Source: an uncultured Burkholderiales bacterium (GTDB lineage Bacteria > Pseudomonadota > Gammaproteobacteria > Burkholderiales > Burkholderiaceae_C). From it: 5,317 nucleotides of DNA. The notes under the pieces were generated by a model. It was not told the DNA's origin, ran no database searches, and saw nothing but the letters and a program-made list of their open reading frames with translations. Location: positions 1 to 5,317 of the forward strand of contig CAIODE010000570.1 in the NCBI GenBank assembly GCA_903856875.1, in the 5' to 3' direction. Below are positions 1-5,317 of the stretch, one piece after another (the stretch's first letter is position 1; every line of letters begins with the position of its first letter). The position numbers and the translations under genes are program-made.

Positions 1-1061
1 TACAAAACGGCACTTTGACCCGGCGTGACAGCCCATTGGCTTTCGTCAAACGACAAAGCAAATTCAGCTGCATTGGGCGATGTCAATGCGCAGTGGGCAT
101 CGGCTTGTCGATAGCGTGTTTTGGCAGCGTACAAACCGTCCGTTGGCTCTCTGCCCGAACACCAACTGGCGTCGGCGGCCTCAAGTTGAGGTGACAAGAG
201 CCAAGGGTGATCATGCCCTTGCACCACCCACAAAATGGTTTGGACCATGTCCTTGCGGGCCACAAAACAAGGCGTTTGTTCACCACCGCCACGCTGAGCG
301 CCTTTGGCTTTGATGCCGCCAATGCCCAGGCCTTGGCGTTGGCCCAAGGTGTAAAAACTCAAACCCACATGCTTGCCAATGGTTCGGCCTGTTGCGTCTT
401 TGATGGGGCCGGGTTCTTTGGAAATGTAACGATTCAAAAAATCTCTGAAAGGCCGCTCACCAATGAAGCAAATGCCCGTAGAGTCTTTTTTCTTGGCATT
501 GGGCAAGCCGATCTCTTCTGCAATTTGACGCACCTGTGTTTTAAGCAATTCACCCACTGGAAACAAAGTTTTGGACAACTGTGCCTGGTTCAAGCGATGC
601 AAAAAATAACTTTGGTCTTTGCTGTTGTCCAAACCTTTGAGCAGCTCGTGCAAACCGGTGGCTTCATTCAAGCGAACGCGCGCGTAATGGCCCGTGGCTA
701 TTTTTTCAGCACCCACTTGCAGCGCATGGTCTAAAAAAGATTTGAACTTGATTTCGGCGTTGCAAAGAATGTCGGGGTTGGGGGTGCGGCCGGCTTGATA
801 CTCCCGCAGAAATTCGGCAAATACGCGGTCTTTGTAGTCGGCTGCAAAATTGACATGTTCAATTTCAATGCCCACCACATCGGCCACGGCCGCCGCATCG
901 ACAAAGTCAATGTTGGATGAGCAAAATTCACTGTCGTCGTCGTCTTCCCAATTCTTCATGAAAATGCCGACCACTTCGTGGCCTTGCTTTTTCAATAAGT
1001 GAGCAGTGACTGCGGAGTCGACGCCGCCAGACAAACCCACAACAATTCGGTGAAGCTTCAT
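1..1061 (-). CDS. mnmA: tRNA 2-thiouridine(34) synthase MnmA (3' end cut by window edge)
   Basis: MnmA is a cytoplasmic enzyme that uses ATP to adenylate C2 of the wobble uridine 34 in tRNA-Lys, -Glu and -Gln, then inserts sulfur received through a relay (IscS/Tus in E. coli), giving the s2U part of mnm5s2U. Reading the minus strand from the ATG at 1061-1059 gives 353 codons with no stop before the window edge. The PP-loop ATP motif SGGVDS is at residues 11-16, followed by KNWEDDDD at 36-43. The first catalytic cysteine is C100 in NPDILCN, and the persulfide-accepting cysteine is C198 in [11 protein letters not shown] (193-203). [14 protein letters not shown] (236-249) opens the central beta domain. 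The last visible residues, VTPGQSAVL, are the usual near-terminal motif, so with about 370 residues typical of the family only some 10-20 are missing. All key residues are present and I see no frameshift. The gene is divergent from the transglycosylase gene. Family assignment is very secure. Confidence 0.97.
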   Translation of the reverse strand, partial: MKLHRIVVGLSGGVDSAVTAHLLKKQGHEVVGIFMKNWEDDDDSEFCSSNIDFVDAAAVADVVGIEIEHVNFAADYKDRVFAEFLREYQAGRTPNPDILCNAEIKFKSFLDHALQVGAEKIATGHYARVRLNEATGLHELLKGLDNSKDQSYFLHRLNQAQLSKTLFPVGELLKTQVRQIAEEIGLPNAKKKDSTGICFIGERPFRDFLNRYISKEPGPIKDATGRTIGKHVGLSFYTLGQRQGLGIGGIKAKGAQRGGGEQTPCFVARKDMVQTILWVVQGHDHPWLLSPQLEAADASWCSGREPTDGLYAAKTRYRQADAHCALTSPNAAEFALSFDESQWAVTPGQSAVL

Positions 1062-1068
1062 GGCGCCA

Positions 1069-1074
1069 ATTATC
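1069..1074 (-). promoter_or_regulatory. possible -10 hexamer for mnmA
   Basis: On the minus strand this reads GATAAT, five of six matches to TATAAT, and it ends seven bases before the mnmA ATG. If it is a -10 element, transcription would start at or next to the start codon, giving a leaderless or nearly leaderless mRNA. No good -35 box is visible at 16-18 bases. The GGGGA just upstream could instead be a distant Shine-Dalgarno sequence, with the promoter lying further inside the neighbouring gene. Weak call. Confidence 0.2.
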
Positions 1075-1090
1075 CCCTGATCTAAATACC

Positions 1091-1096
1091 TATACT
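1091..1096 (+). promoter_or_regulatory. possible -10 hexamer for the transglycosylase gene
   Basis: TATACT matches the sigma-70 -10 consensus at five of six positions and ends eight bases before the ATG at 1105. Transcription would then begin about at the start codon. This fits the absence of any purine-rich Shine-Dalgarno sequence before that ATG. No convincing -35 box is seen, so the call rests on one hexamer in a short AT-richer gap. Confidence 0.25.
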
Positions 1097-1104
1097 TGCA
1101 CCTC

Positions 1105-1854
1105 ATGCCACCCAATCCAAACCTTTCCACCTCAGCCAAAGTGAGAGCGGCCGTCAGCATCTTTTTGCAAGATGTTGGCAAAGGTGTGTTCACACTGACG
1201 CACAGCAGCTTGGCGATGCTGGGTCTGGTGGTGGTCATCGGCATCAGCGCCGCCCTGTTTCGACCAGACATCTTGGCCCAAACAGAGTCGACAGTTTATG
1301 AGTGGCTTCGCTCGCGCCAATTCAGTTTGTGGTGGGAACCGCAAAATACCGCTGACAGAGTCACCGCCACCGATTTGAAAGACATTCCGCGCAAGCAAGC
1401 GGCCGTTGCGGCTTGGCTGGCCAGCAAATACAGGGTGGCGCCAGAGCCCATTGCTGCATTGGTGGCCGAGGCCTATGTGCTGTCGGATTCGACCAAAATC
1501 AAGCCGCATTTGCTTTTGGCTGTGATGGCCATTGAATCGAGCTTTCATCCTTACATTCAAAGCCAAGCGGGGGCACAGGGTTTGATGCAGGTAATGACGG
1601 AGATTCATGTCAAAAAATATGACAAATATGGCGGCAAATTGGCTGCTTTTGATCCGCTCACCAACATGCGCGTGGGTGCCCAAGTGCTTCAAGAATACAT
1701 TCGTTTGAAGGGTGGGGTGGTGGAAGATGGCCTGCTTTTTTACCTAGGGGGTGACACCTTGCAAAGTGACACGGGTTATGTGGCCAAAGTGCTTGCAGAA
1801 CAAGCTCGCTTGGACCAAGTTGCTGCGGGCGACAAAGTCAGCACACAACCCTGA
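1105..1854 (+). CDS. membrane-anchored lytic transglycosylase-like protein (SLT domain)
   Basis: The 249-residue protein has a short N-terminal tail, one hydrophobic segment at about 36-52 ([17 protein letters not shown]) likely to act as an uncleaved inner-membrane anchor, and a periplasmic SLT domain at about 130-235. Such enzymes cleave the MurNAc-GlcNAc bond of peptidoglycan, forming 1,6-anhydroMurNAc. The catalytic glutamate is expected at E144 in [13 protein letters not shown], followed by the family motif GAQGLMQVM (156-164) and [14 protein letters not shown] (182-194). The usual third motif, a Y-N-A-G type sequence, is replaced by FYLGG (212-216). ATG 1105 is preferred. The only upstream in-frame alternative is TTG at 1096, since TGA at 1078 closes the frame. 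Neither start has a clear ribosome binding site. The gene is divergent from mnmA and 136 bases before pntAA. The SLT fold is clear. Substrate, exact family and physiological role are not, and a purely structural role is possible. Confidence 0.88.
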   Translation: MPPNPNLSTSAKVRAAVSIFLQDVGKGVFTLTHSSLAMLGLVVVIGISAALFRPDILAQTESTVYEWLRSRQFSLWWEPQNTADRVTATDLKDIPRKQAAVAAWLASKYRVAPEPIAALVAEAYVLSDSTKIKPHLLLAVMAIESSFHPYIQSQAGAQGLMQVMTEIHVKKYDKYGGKLAAFDPLTNMRVGAQVLQEYIRLKGGVVEDGLLFYLGGDTLQSDTGYVAKVLAEQARLDQVAAGDKVSTQP

Positions 1855-1859
1855 TGCCT

Positions 1860-1886
1860 AGGGGTCAGCCCTGTAGCCTAATTTTT
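1860..1886 (+). terminator. weak candidate terminator after the transglycosylase gene
   Basis: A 4-bp stem AGGG/CCCT (1860-1863 with 1869-1872, loop GTCAG) lies six bases after the stop codon and is followed nine bases later by a run of five T (1882-1886). The stem is short and the T run is displaced, so an intrinsic terminator here would be inefficient at best. Read-through into the pnt genes is plausible. Confidence 0.2.
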
Positions 1887-1893
1887 CAGCATG

Positions 1894-1917
1894 CAAGATC
1901 GGGTTTTACCGGTCTTG
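1894..1917 (+). promoter_or_regulatory. 9-bp hairpin upstream of pntAA
   Basis: The arms CAAGATCGG (1894-1902) and CCGGTCTTG (1909-1917) pair fully as RNA on the plus strand, with one G-U pair (T1899 with G1912) and a six-base loop GTTTTA. In the complementary strand that pair becomes an A-C mismatch, so the structure favours plus-strand RNA. No T run follows, so a classical intrinsic terminator is unlikely. It could be a leader-RNA structure of the pnt transcript, a 3' end stabiliser of the upstream mRNA, or an imperfect palindromic protein-binding site. The pairing is seen directly and the role is unknown. Confidence 0.45.
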
Positions 1918-1960
1918 GTTGTGACTCGCTCAAGTCATTTATCGAGGACAATAGCGGATT

Positions 1961-1978
1961 GTAAGTTTTGTAAGTTTT
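1961..1978 (+). repeat. two tandem copies of GTAAGTTTT before pntAA
   Basis: The 9-mer GTAAGTTTT occurs twice with no spacer (1961-1969 and 1970-1978). It ends one base before the Shine-Dalgarno sequence of pntAA. It lies where a 5' leader would be expected and is richer in T than its surroundings. It may be a replication-slippage duplication or a U-rich translation-enhancing or protein-binding stretch. Confidence 0.7.
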
Positions 1979-1979
1979 C

Positions 1980-1985
1980 AGGAGA
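1980..1985 (+). promoter_or_regulatory. ribosome binding site of pntAA
   Basis: AGGAGA is a strong Shine-Dalgarno match and sits five bases before the ATG at 1991. This fixes that start codon. The rest of the 136-base gap from 1855 shows no convincing -35/-10 pair. TTGGTT at 1915 with TTTATC at 1938 is the best I could find and is poor. Confidence 0.85.
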
Positions 1986-1990
1986 CATTT

Positions 1991-3121
1991 ATGCGCATTG
2001 GCGTACCTGCCGAAACACGAGCTGGCGAGACACGCGTCGCCATGACGCCCGAGACGGCCAAAAAATTAAAAGCCCAAGGCCACGCCTTGCATGTTCAGTC
2101 GGGTGCTGGCCTTGCTGCCAGTGTCACTGACGCCGCTTATGAAGCGGTGGGTGTTCAAATCACAGATGCTGCGGGTGCGCTCGGTTGTGAGTTGGTTCTC
2201 AAAGTCAGTGCCCCCAGCGCGGCAGAGCTCAAGCACATGAAGTCAGGTGCTGCCTTGGTGGGCATGCTCAATCCGTTTGATGCAGATGGCTTGGTCCAAT
2301 TGGCGGGCGCTGGCCTCACAAGTTTTGCACTTGAGGCTGCACCTCGTACCACGCGTGCTCAAAGCATGGACGTGTTGTCTTCTCAAGCCAACATTGCCGG
2401 CTACAAAGCCGTCATGGTGGCCTCTGACAAATACCAACGGTTTTTCCCCATGCTCATGACTGCAGCGGGTACCGTCAAAGCGGCCCGTGTGGTCATTTTG
2501 GGTGTGGGCGTTGCGGGCTTGCAAGCCATTGCCACCGCCAAGCGTTTAGGCGCCGTCATTGAAGCCTCCGACGTCCGACCCAGTGTCAAAGAGCAGGTCG
2601 AATCTTTGGGCGGCAAATTCATCGATGTGCCCTACGAAACCGCTGAAGAAAAAGAAGCAGCTGAAGGTGTGGGCGGTTACGCGCGGCCCATGCCGCCCAG
2701 CTGGCTAGAGCGCCAAAAAGTGGAAGTGGCCAAACGCGTGGCCATGGCCGATGTGGTCATTTCTACAGCGCTCATTCCCGGCCGTGCGGCACCTGTGCTG
2801 GTCACTGAAGACATGGTCAAAAGCATGAAACCAGGCTCAGTCATTGTGGACATCGCAGCTGGCAAAGCGGCCGATGGCGTGGGCGGCAATTGCTTGCTCA
2901 CAGAAGCGGGCAAAACAGTGGTCAAACATGGCGTGACTTTGGTTGGCGAGACCAATTTACCTGCACTGGTAGCGGCCGACGCTTCTTCTTTGTATGCCCG
3001 CAATGTGCTCGACTTTTTGAAACTCGTGATCACCAAAGAAGGTGAATTCAAAGTGGACATGGAAGACGACATCGTTGCGGCTTGTTTGATGACGCAAGGC
3101 GGCGACGTCAAGCGCAAATAA
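1991..3121 (+). CDS. pntAA: NAD(P) transhydrogenase subunit alpha part 1 (domain I, NAD(H)-binding)
   Basis: This 376-residue protein is the peripheral, cytoplasmic NAD(H)-binding domain I of proton-translocating transhydrogenase. It passes a hydride from NADH to NADP+ bound on domain III. The start MRIGVPAE and GETRVAMTPE (12-21) are typical of the alanine dehydrogenase/PNT N-terminal fold. The RQD loop contacting both nucleotides is present: R119, Q124, D127 and S130 within RAQSMDVLSSQ, matching R127, Q132, D135 and S138 of Rhodospirillum rubrum. The Rossmann loop is GVGVAG (171-176), with the ribose-binding acid D194 in EASDVRP. The mobile loop with its tyrosine is at about 222-240 (Y230 in GGYARPM). 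ETNLPALVAADAS (320-332) is a further family motif. Length and ending fit the separate-subunit type rather than the E. coli PntA fusion, whose membrane part is encoded here by the next gene, 45 bases downstream. It is first in the pnt operon and intact. Confidence 0.97.
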   Translation: MRIGVPAETRAGETRVAMTPETAKKLKAQGHALHVQSGAGLAASVTDAAYEAVGVQITDAAGALGCELVLKVSAPSAAELKHMKSGAALVGMLNPFDADGLVQLAGAGLTSFALEAAPRTTRAQSMDVLSSQANIAGYKAVMVASDKYQRFFPMLMTAAGTVKAARVVILGVGVAGLQAIATAKRLGAVIEASDVRPSVKEQVESLGGKFIDVPYETAEEKEAAEGVGGYARPMPPSWLERQKVEVAKRVAMADVVISTALIPGRAAPVLVTEDMVKSMKPGSVIVDIAAGKAADGVGGNCLLTEAGKTVVKHGVTLVGETNLPALVAADASSLYARNVLDFLKLVITKEGEFKVDMEDDIVAACLMTQGGDVKRK

Positions 3122-3156
3122 GCCCACCCCTTCCTACCTCATTTAAAAAAGAAACC

Positions 3157-3166
3157 GGAGATCTCC
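3157..3166 (+). promoter_or_regulatory. ribosome binding site of pntAB inside a 10-bp palindrome
   Basis: GGAG (3157-3160) is the Shine-Dalgarno sequence, six bases before the ATG at 3167. The ten bases up to the start codon, GGAGATCTCC, form a perfect palindrome. As RNA this could fold only into a very small GGA/TCC stem with loop GATC, so strong masking of the site is unlikely. The 45-base gap between pntAA and pntAB contains no terminator, which supports cotranscription. Confidence 0.75.
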
Positions 3167-3490
3167 ATGGAAGCAGTGTCCCCCACCCTTCTCAACCTCA
3201 TTATTTTTGTACTGGCCATTTATGTGGGATACCACGTGGTCTGGACCGTCACCCCCGCGCTTCATACGCCCCTCATGGCGGTGACCAATGCCATTTCAGC
3301 CATCGTCATTGTGGGCGCCATGTTGGCGGCCGCTTTGACTGAAACCACTTTGGGCAAAACCATGGGCGTGCTGGCTGTGACATTGGCCGCAGTCAATGTG
3401 TTTGGTGGCTTCTTGGTCACTCGGCGCATGCTCGAGATGTTCAGAAAGAAAGAGAAAAAAGTGATCAGCACCGAGGGAGACAAAGCATGA
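3167..3490 (+). CDS. pntAB: NAD(P) transhydrogenase subunit alpha part 2 (membrane domain II, N-terminal part)
   Basis: The 107-residue integral membrane protein supplies the first helices of proton-channel domain II and corresponds to the C-terminal part of E. coli PntA. Three hydrophobic helices are visible at about 8-28, 40-60 and 64-84. The conserved segment HTPLMAVTNAISAIVIVGA runs from 33 to 51. The tail at 86-107 is basic (RRMLEMFRKKEKK) and fits a cytoplasmic C-terminus. The start ATG has a good Shine-Dalgarno sequence six bases upstream. The stop codon overlaps the pntB start as ATGA, so the two membrane subunits are probably translationally coupled and made in equal amounts. Length is normal for the separate-subunit type. 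Confidence 0.96.
   Translation: MEAVSPTLLNLIIFVLAIYVGYHVVWTVTPALHTPLMAVTNAISAIVIVGAMLAAALTETTLGKTMGVLAVTLAAVNVFGGFLVTRRMLEMFRKKEKKVISTEGDKA
3473..3480 (+). promoter_or_regulatory. ribosome binding site of pntB
   Basis: GAGGGAGA lies inside the last codons of pntAB, six bases before the ATG at 3487. It would be 12 bases from the alternative ATG at 3493, so the first ATG is preferred. Confidence 0.75.
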
Positions 3491-4926
3491 GCATGAACCT
3501 TGTCACCTTCTTGTATTTGATTGCCAGCGTTTGTTTCATTCAAGCCCTGAAAGGCTTGTCGCATCCCACCACCTCCATTCGGGGCAATGTGTTTGGCATG
3601 ACCGGCATGCTCATTGCCGCATTGACAACGGCGGCCTTGATTGTGGAGTTATCGGGTGGCCAGGCATTGGGCATGACCTATGTCTTTGGTGGTTTGGTGG
3701 TCGGTGGCGGCTTGGGTGCCTACATGGCCCAAAAAGTTGAAATGACCAAGATGCCAGAACTCGTGGCCTTCATGCACAGCATGATTGGTTTGGCTGCTGT
3801 GTTCATTGCCATTGCGGCTGTGGTTGAGCCCTATGCCTTCAGCATTGTGACCAAAGCGGCTGACGGCACTGTGCCTCCCATTCCCAAAGGCAACTTGCTG
3901 GAGTTGTTCTTAGGTGCCGCCATTGGCGCCGTCACCTTCAGTGGCTCTGTCATTGCATTTGGCAAGTTGTCTGGCAAGTACAAATTCCGTTTGTTTCAAG
4001 GTGCACCTGTGCAGTTTGCAGGTCAGCACAAATTGAACTTGATTTTGGGCTTGGCCACGGTGGGCTTGGGCTTGGTGTTCATGTTCACAGAAAGCTGGAC
4101 GGCTTTCTTTGCCATGCTGGCGCTGGCCTTTGTCATGGGTGTGCTCATCATCATCCCCATTGGCGGCGCCGACATGCCGGTGGTGGTGTCTATGCTCAAC
4201 AGCTATTCAGGTTGGGCGGCTGCAGGCATTGGCTTCAGCTTGAACAACAGCATGCTGATCATTGCCGGTTCTTTGGTGGGCTCTTCGGGTGCCATCCTGT
4301 CCTACATCATGTGCAAGGCCATGAACCGCTCGTTCTTCAATGTCATCTTGGGTGGCTTTGGTGGTGAAGCTGCTACAGCTGTGGGTGGTGCGCAAGAACA
4401 GCGTCCCGTCAAAACCGGTAGCGCCGACGACGCAGCCTTCGTGTTGGGCAATGCCGAAACTGTGGTCATCGTGCCCGGTTATGGTTTGGCCGTGGCGCGC
4501 GCGCAGCACGCGGTCAAAGAGTTGGCCGCCAAGCTGACCGAAAAAGGCATCACGGTGAAGTACGCCATTCACCCAGTGGCGGGCCGCATGCCTGGTCACA
4601 TGAATGTGTTGTTGGCCGAGGCCGAAGTGCCTTACGACCAAGTGTTCGAAATGGAAGACATCAATGGCGAATTTGGCCAAGCCGATGTGGCCATCATTTT
4701 GGGTGCCAACGATGTGGTGAACCCCGCTGCGCACATCAAGGGCAGCGCCATTTATGGCATGCCCATTTTGGAAGCCTACAAAGCCAAAACCATCATCGTC
4801 AACAAACGCTCCATGGCCGCTGGTTACGCCGGCTTGGACAATGAACTGTTCTACATGGACAAAACCATGATGGTGTTTGGTGACGCCAAGAAAGTGGTGG
4901 AAGACATGGTGAAAGCGATCGAGTAA
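3487..4926 (+). CDS. pntB: NAD(P) transhydrogenase subunit beta (domain II C-terminal part and NADP(H)-binding domain III)
   Basis: PntB (479 residues) carries most of the proton channel and the NADP(H) site, coupling inward proton flow to NADP+ reduction at the inner membrane. Multiple hydrophobic helices fill roughly residues 5-280. The channel histidine (His91 of E. coli PntB) is H97 in MPELVAFMHSMIGLAA. The conserved aspartate and asparagine (E. coli D213, N222) are D229 and N238 in GGADMPVVVSMLNSYSGWAA. Domain III occupies about 300-479: GYGLAVARAQ (331-340) is the NADP fingerprint, then HPVAGRMPGHMNVLLAEA (362-379), GANDVVNPA (406-414), and the 2'-phosphate-binding lysine and arginine K440-R441 in NKRSMAAGYAG. 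All expected motifs are intact and the length is close to the usual 460-480. It overlaps pntAB by four bases and shares one base with the following fadD-type gene. Confidence 0.97.
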   Translation: MSMNLVTFLYLIASVCFIQALKGLSHPTTSIRGNVFGMTGMLIAALTTAALIVELSGGQALGMTYVFGGLVVGGGLGAYMAQKVEMTKMPELVAFMHSMIGLAAVFIAIAAVVEPYAFSIVTKAADGTVPPIPKGNLLELFLGAAIGAVTFSGSVIAFGKLSGKYKFRLFQGAPVQFAGQHKLNLILGLATVGLGLVFMFTESWTAFFAMLALAFVMGVLIIIPIGGADMPVVVSMLNSYSGWAAAGIGFSLNNSMLIIAGSLVGSSGAILSYIMCKAMNRSFFNVILGGFGGEAATAVGGAQEQRPVKTGSADDAAFVLGNAETVVIVPGYGLAVARAQHAVKELAAKLTEKGITVKYAIHPVAGRMPGHMNVLLAEAEVPYDQVFEMEDINGEFGQADVAIILGANDVVNPAAHIKGSAIYGMPILEAYKAKTIIVNKRSMAAGYAGLDNELFYMDKTMMVFGDAKKVVEDMVKAIE

Positions 4927-5317
4927 TGACTGAAGAACGCGTTTGGTTAGACAGTTACCCTGAGGGCGTACCGGCTGACATAGACGCTTCTCAGTATGAG
5001 TCTTTGCTTGGCTTGATGGCAGACAGCTTTGCCAAATATGCCGATCGAACGGCCTACAGTTTCATGGGTCAAGACATCTCGTACCAAGAAACCGATGTCA
5101 AAAGCCAAGCGCTTGCTGCCTATTTCCAATCGCTGGGCTTAGAAAAAGGCGACCGCGTTGCCATCATGATGCCCAACGTGCCGCAGTACCCCGTAGCGGT
5201 GGCGGCCATTTTGCGTGCGGGCTTGGTGGTGGTCAATGTTAACCCCTTGTACACACCGCGTGAACTTGAGCATCAACTCAAAGACTCTGGTGCCAAAGCC
5301 ATTGTGATCATTGAGAA
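4926..5317 (+). CDS. fadD: long-chain fatty acid-CoA ligase, FadD type (5' part only)
   Basis: The 130 visible codons run open to the right edge. They match the N-terminal domain of FadD-like AMP-forming acyl-CoA synthetases, which activate fatty acids with ATP and CoA through an acyl-adenylate. Features seen are the opening ERVWLDSYPEGVPADID (4-20), the segment GLEKGDRVAIMMPNVPQYPVA (71-91) and NVNPLYTPRELEHQL (104-118), both strongly conserved in FadD. The AMP-binding P-loop (YTGGTTG type) and the C-terminal domain lie beyond the window, so substrate chain length cannot be judged and another acyl-CoA ligase is possible. The ATG shares its A with the pntB stop codon (TAATG). The only Shine-Dalgarno-like sequence is a distant GGTGA at 4908-4912, so initiation probably relies on ribosomes finishing pntB. 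Confidence 0.88.
   Translation, partial: MTEERVWLDSYPEGVPADIDASQYESLLGLMADSFAKYADRTAYSFMGQDISYQETDVKSQALAAYFQSLGLEKGDRVAIMMPNVPQYPVAVAAILRAGLVVVNVNPLYTPRELEHQLKDSGAKAIVIIE

Noticed and set aside
207..734. A 175-codon plus-strand open frame.
   Set aside because: It lies entirely antisense to mnmA, whose protein is unmistakable, and its translation has no recognisable domain.
1132..1692. A 186-codon minus-strand open frame.
   Set aside because: It is antisense to the transglycosylase gene, which carries the catalytic and structural motifs; no plausible protein features are seen on the minus strand.
3440..3463. A-rich stretch with AAAAAAG near the end of pntAB, considered as a frameshift site that would fuse PntAB to PntB.
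   Set aside because: The pntAB frame reads GAG AAA AAA GTG, which is not the A_AAA_AAG phase needed for a -1 shift, and a -1 shift meets TGA at once. The ATGA overlap already explains coupling.
1991..3490. Separate pntAA and pntAB considered as a broken E. coli-type pntA.
   Set aside because: The three-gene form is a well-known natural arrangement, as in Rhodospirillum rubrum; each gene has its own ribosome binding site and normal ends, so this is not a disrupted gene.
4207..4734. A 175-codon minus-strand open frame.
   Set aside because: It is antisense to the highly conserved NADP-binding part of pntB; its histidine-rich composition is what the complement of such coding sequence gives.

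Overview
The window looks like ordinary chromosomal DNA of a betaproteobacterium, most likely order Burkholderiales and perhaps Comamonadaceae. The grounds are protein style: MnmA with a KNWEDDDD acidic stretch and a GAQRGGG insert, a transhydrogenase split into three genes, and moderate GC. The assignment is inferred by eye and is not backed by any database search. I see no mobile element, tRNA, rRNA, CRISPR array or phage gene.

Layout. Positions 1-1061 (minus strand) hold most of mnmA, the tRNA 2-thiouridylase, cut by the left edge just before its C-terminus. A 43-base divergent gap separates it from a plus-strand gene (1105-1854) for a small membrane-anchored lytic transglycosylase-like protein. 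A 136-base gap follows, containing a 9-bp RNA hairpin, a 9-bp tandem repeat and a strong Shine-Dalgarno sequence. After it comes a plus-strand operon: pntAA (1991-3121), pntAB (3167-3490), pntB (3487-4926), and the first 130 codons of a fadD-type long-chain acyl-CoA ligase (4926 to the right edge).

How the genes work together. PntAA (NAD(H)-binding domain I), PntAB (first part of membrane domain II) and PntB (rest of domain II plus NADP(H)-binding domain III) form the proton-translocating nicotinamide nucleotide transhydrogenase. This enzyme uses the proton-motive force to reduce NADP+ with NADH. pntAB and pntB overlap by four bases (ATGA). pntB and the ligase gene share one base (TAATG). This suggests translational coupling and one transcript linking NADPH supply to fatty-acid activation. 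mnmA (tRNA wobble-uridine thiolation) and the transglycosylase gene (peptidoglycan cleavage) are separate functions next to this operon.

Novelty. I found no convincing undescribed system. The points most worth a second look are the hairpin and tandem repeat in the pntAA leader, the pntB-fadD coupling, the compact mnmA/transglycosylase divergent region where both genes may be leaderless, and the atypical C-terminal motif of the transglycosylase.
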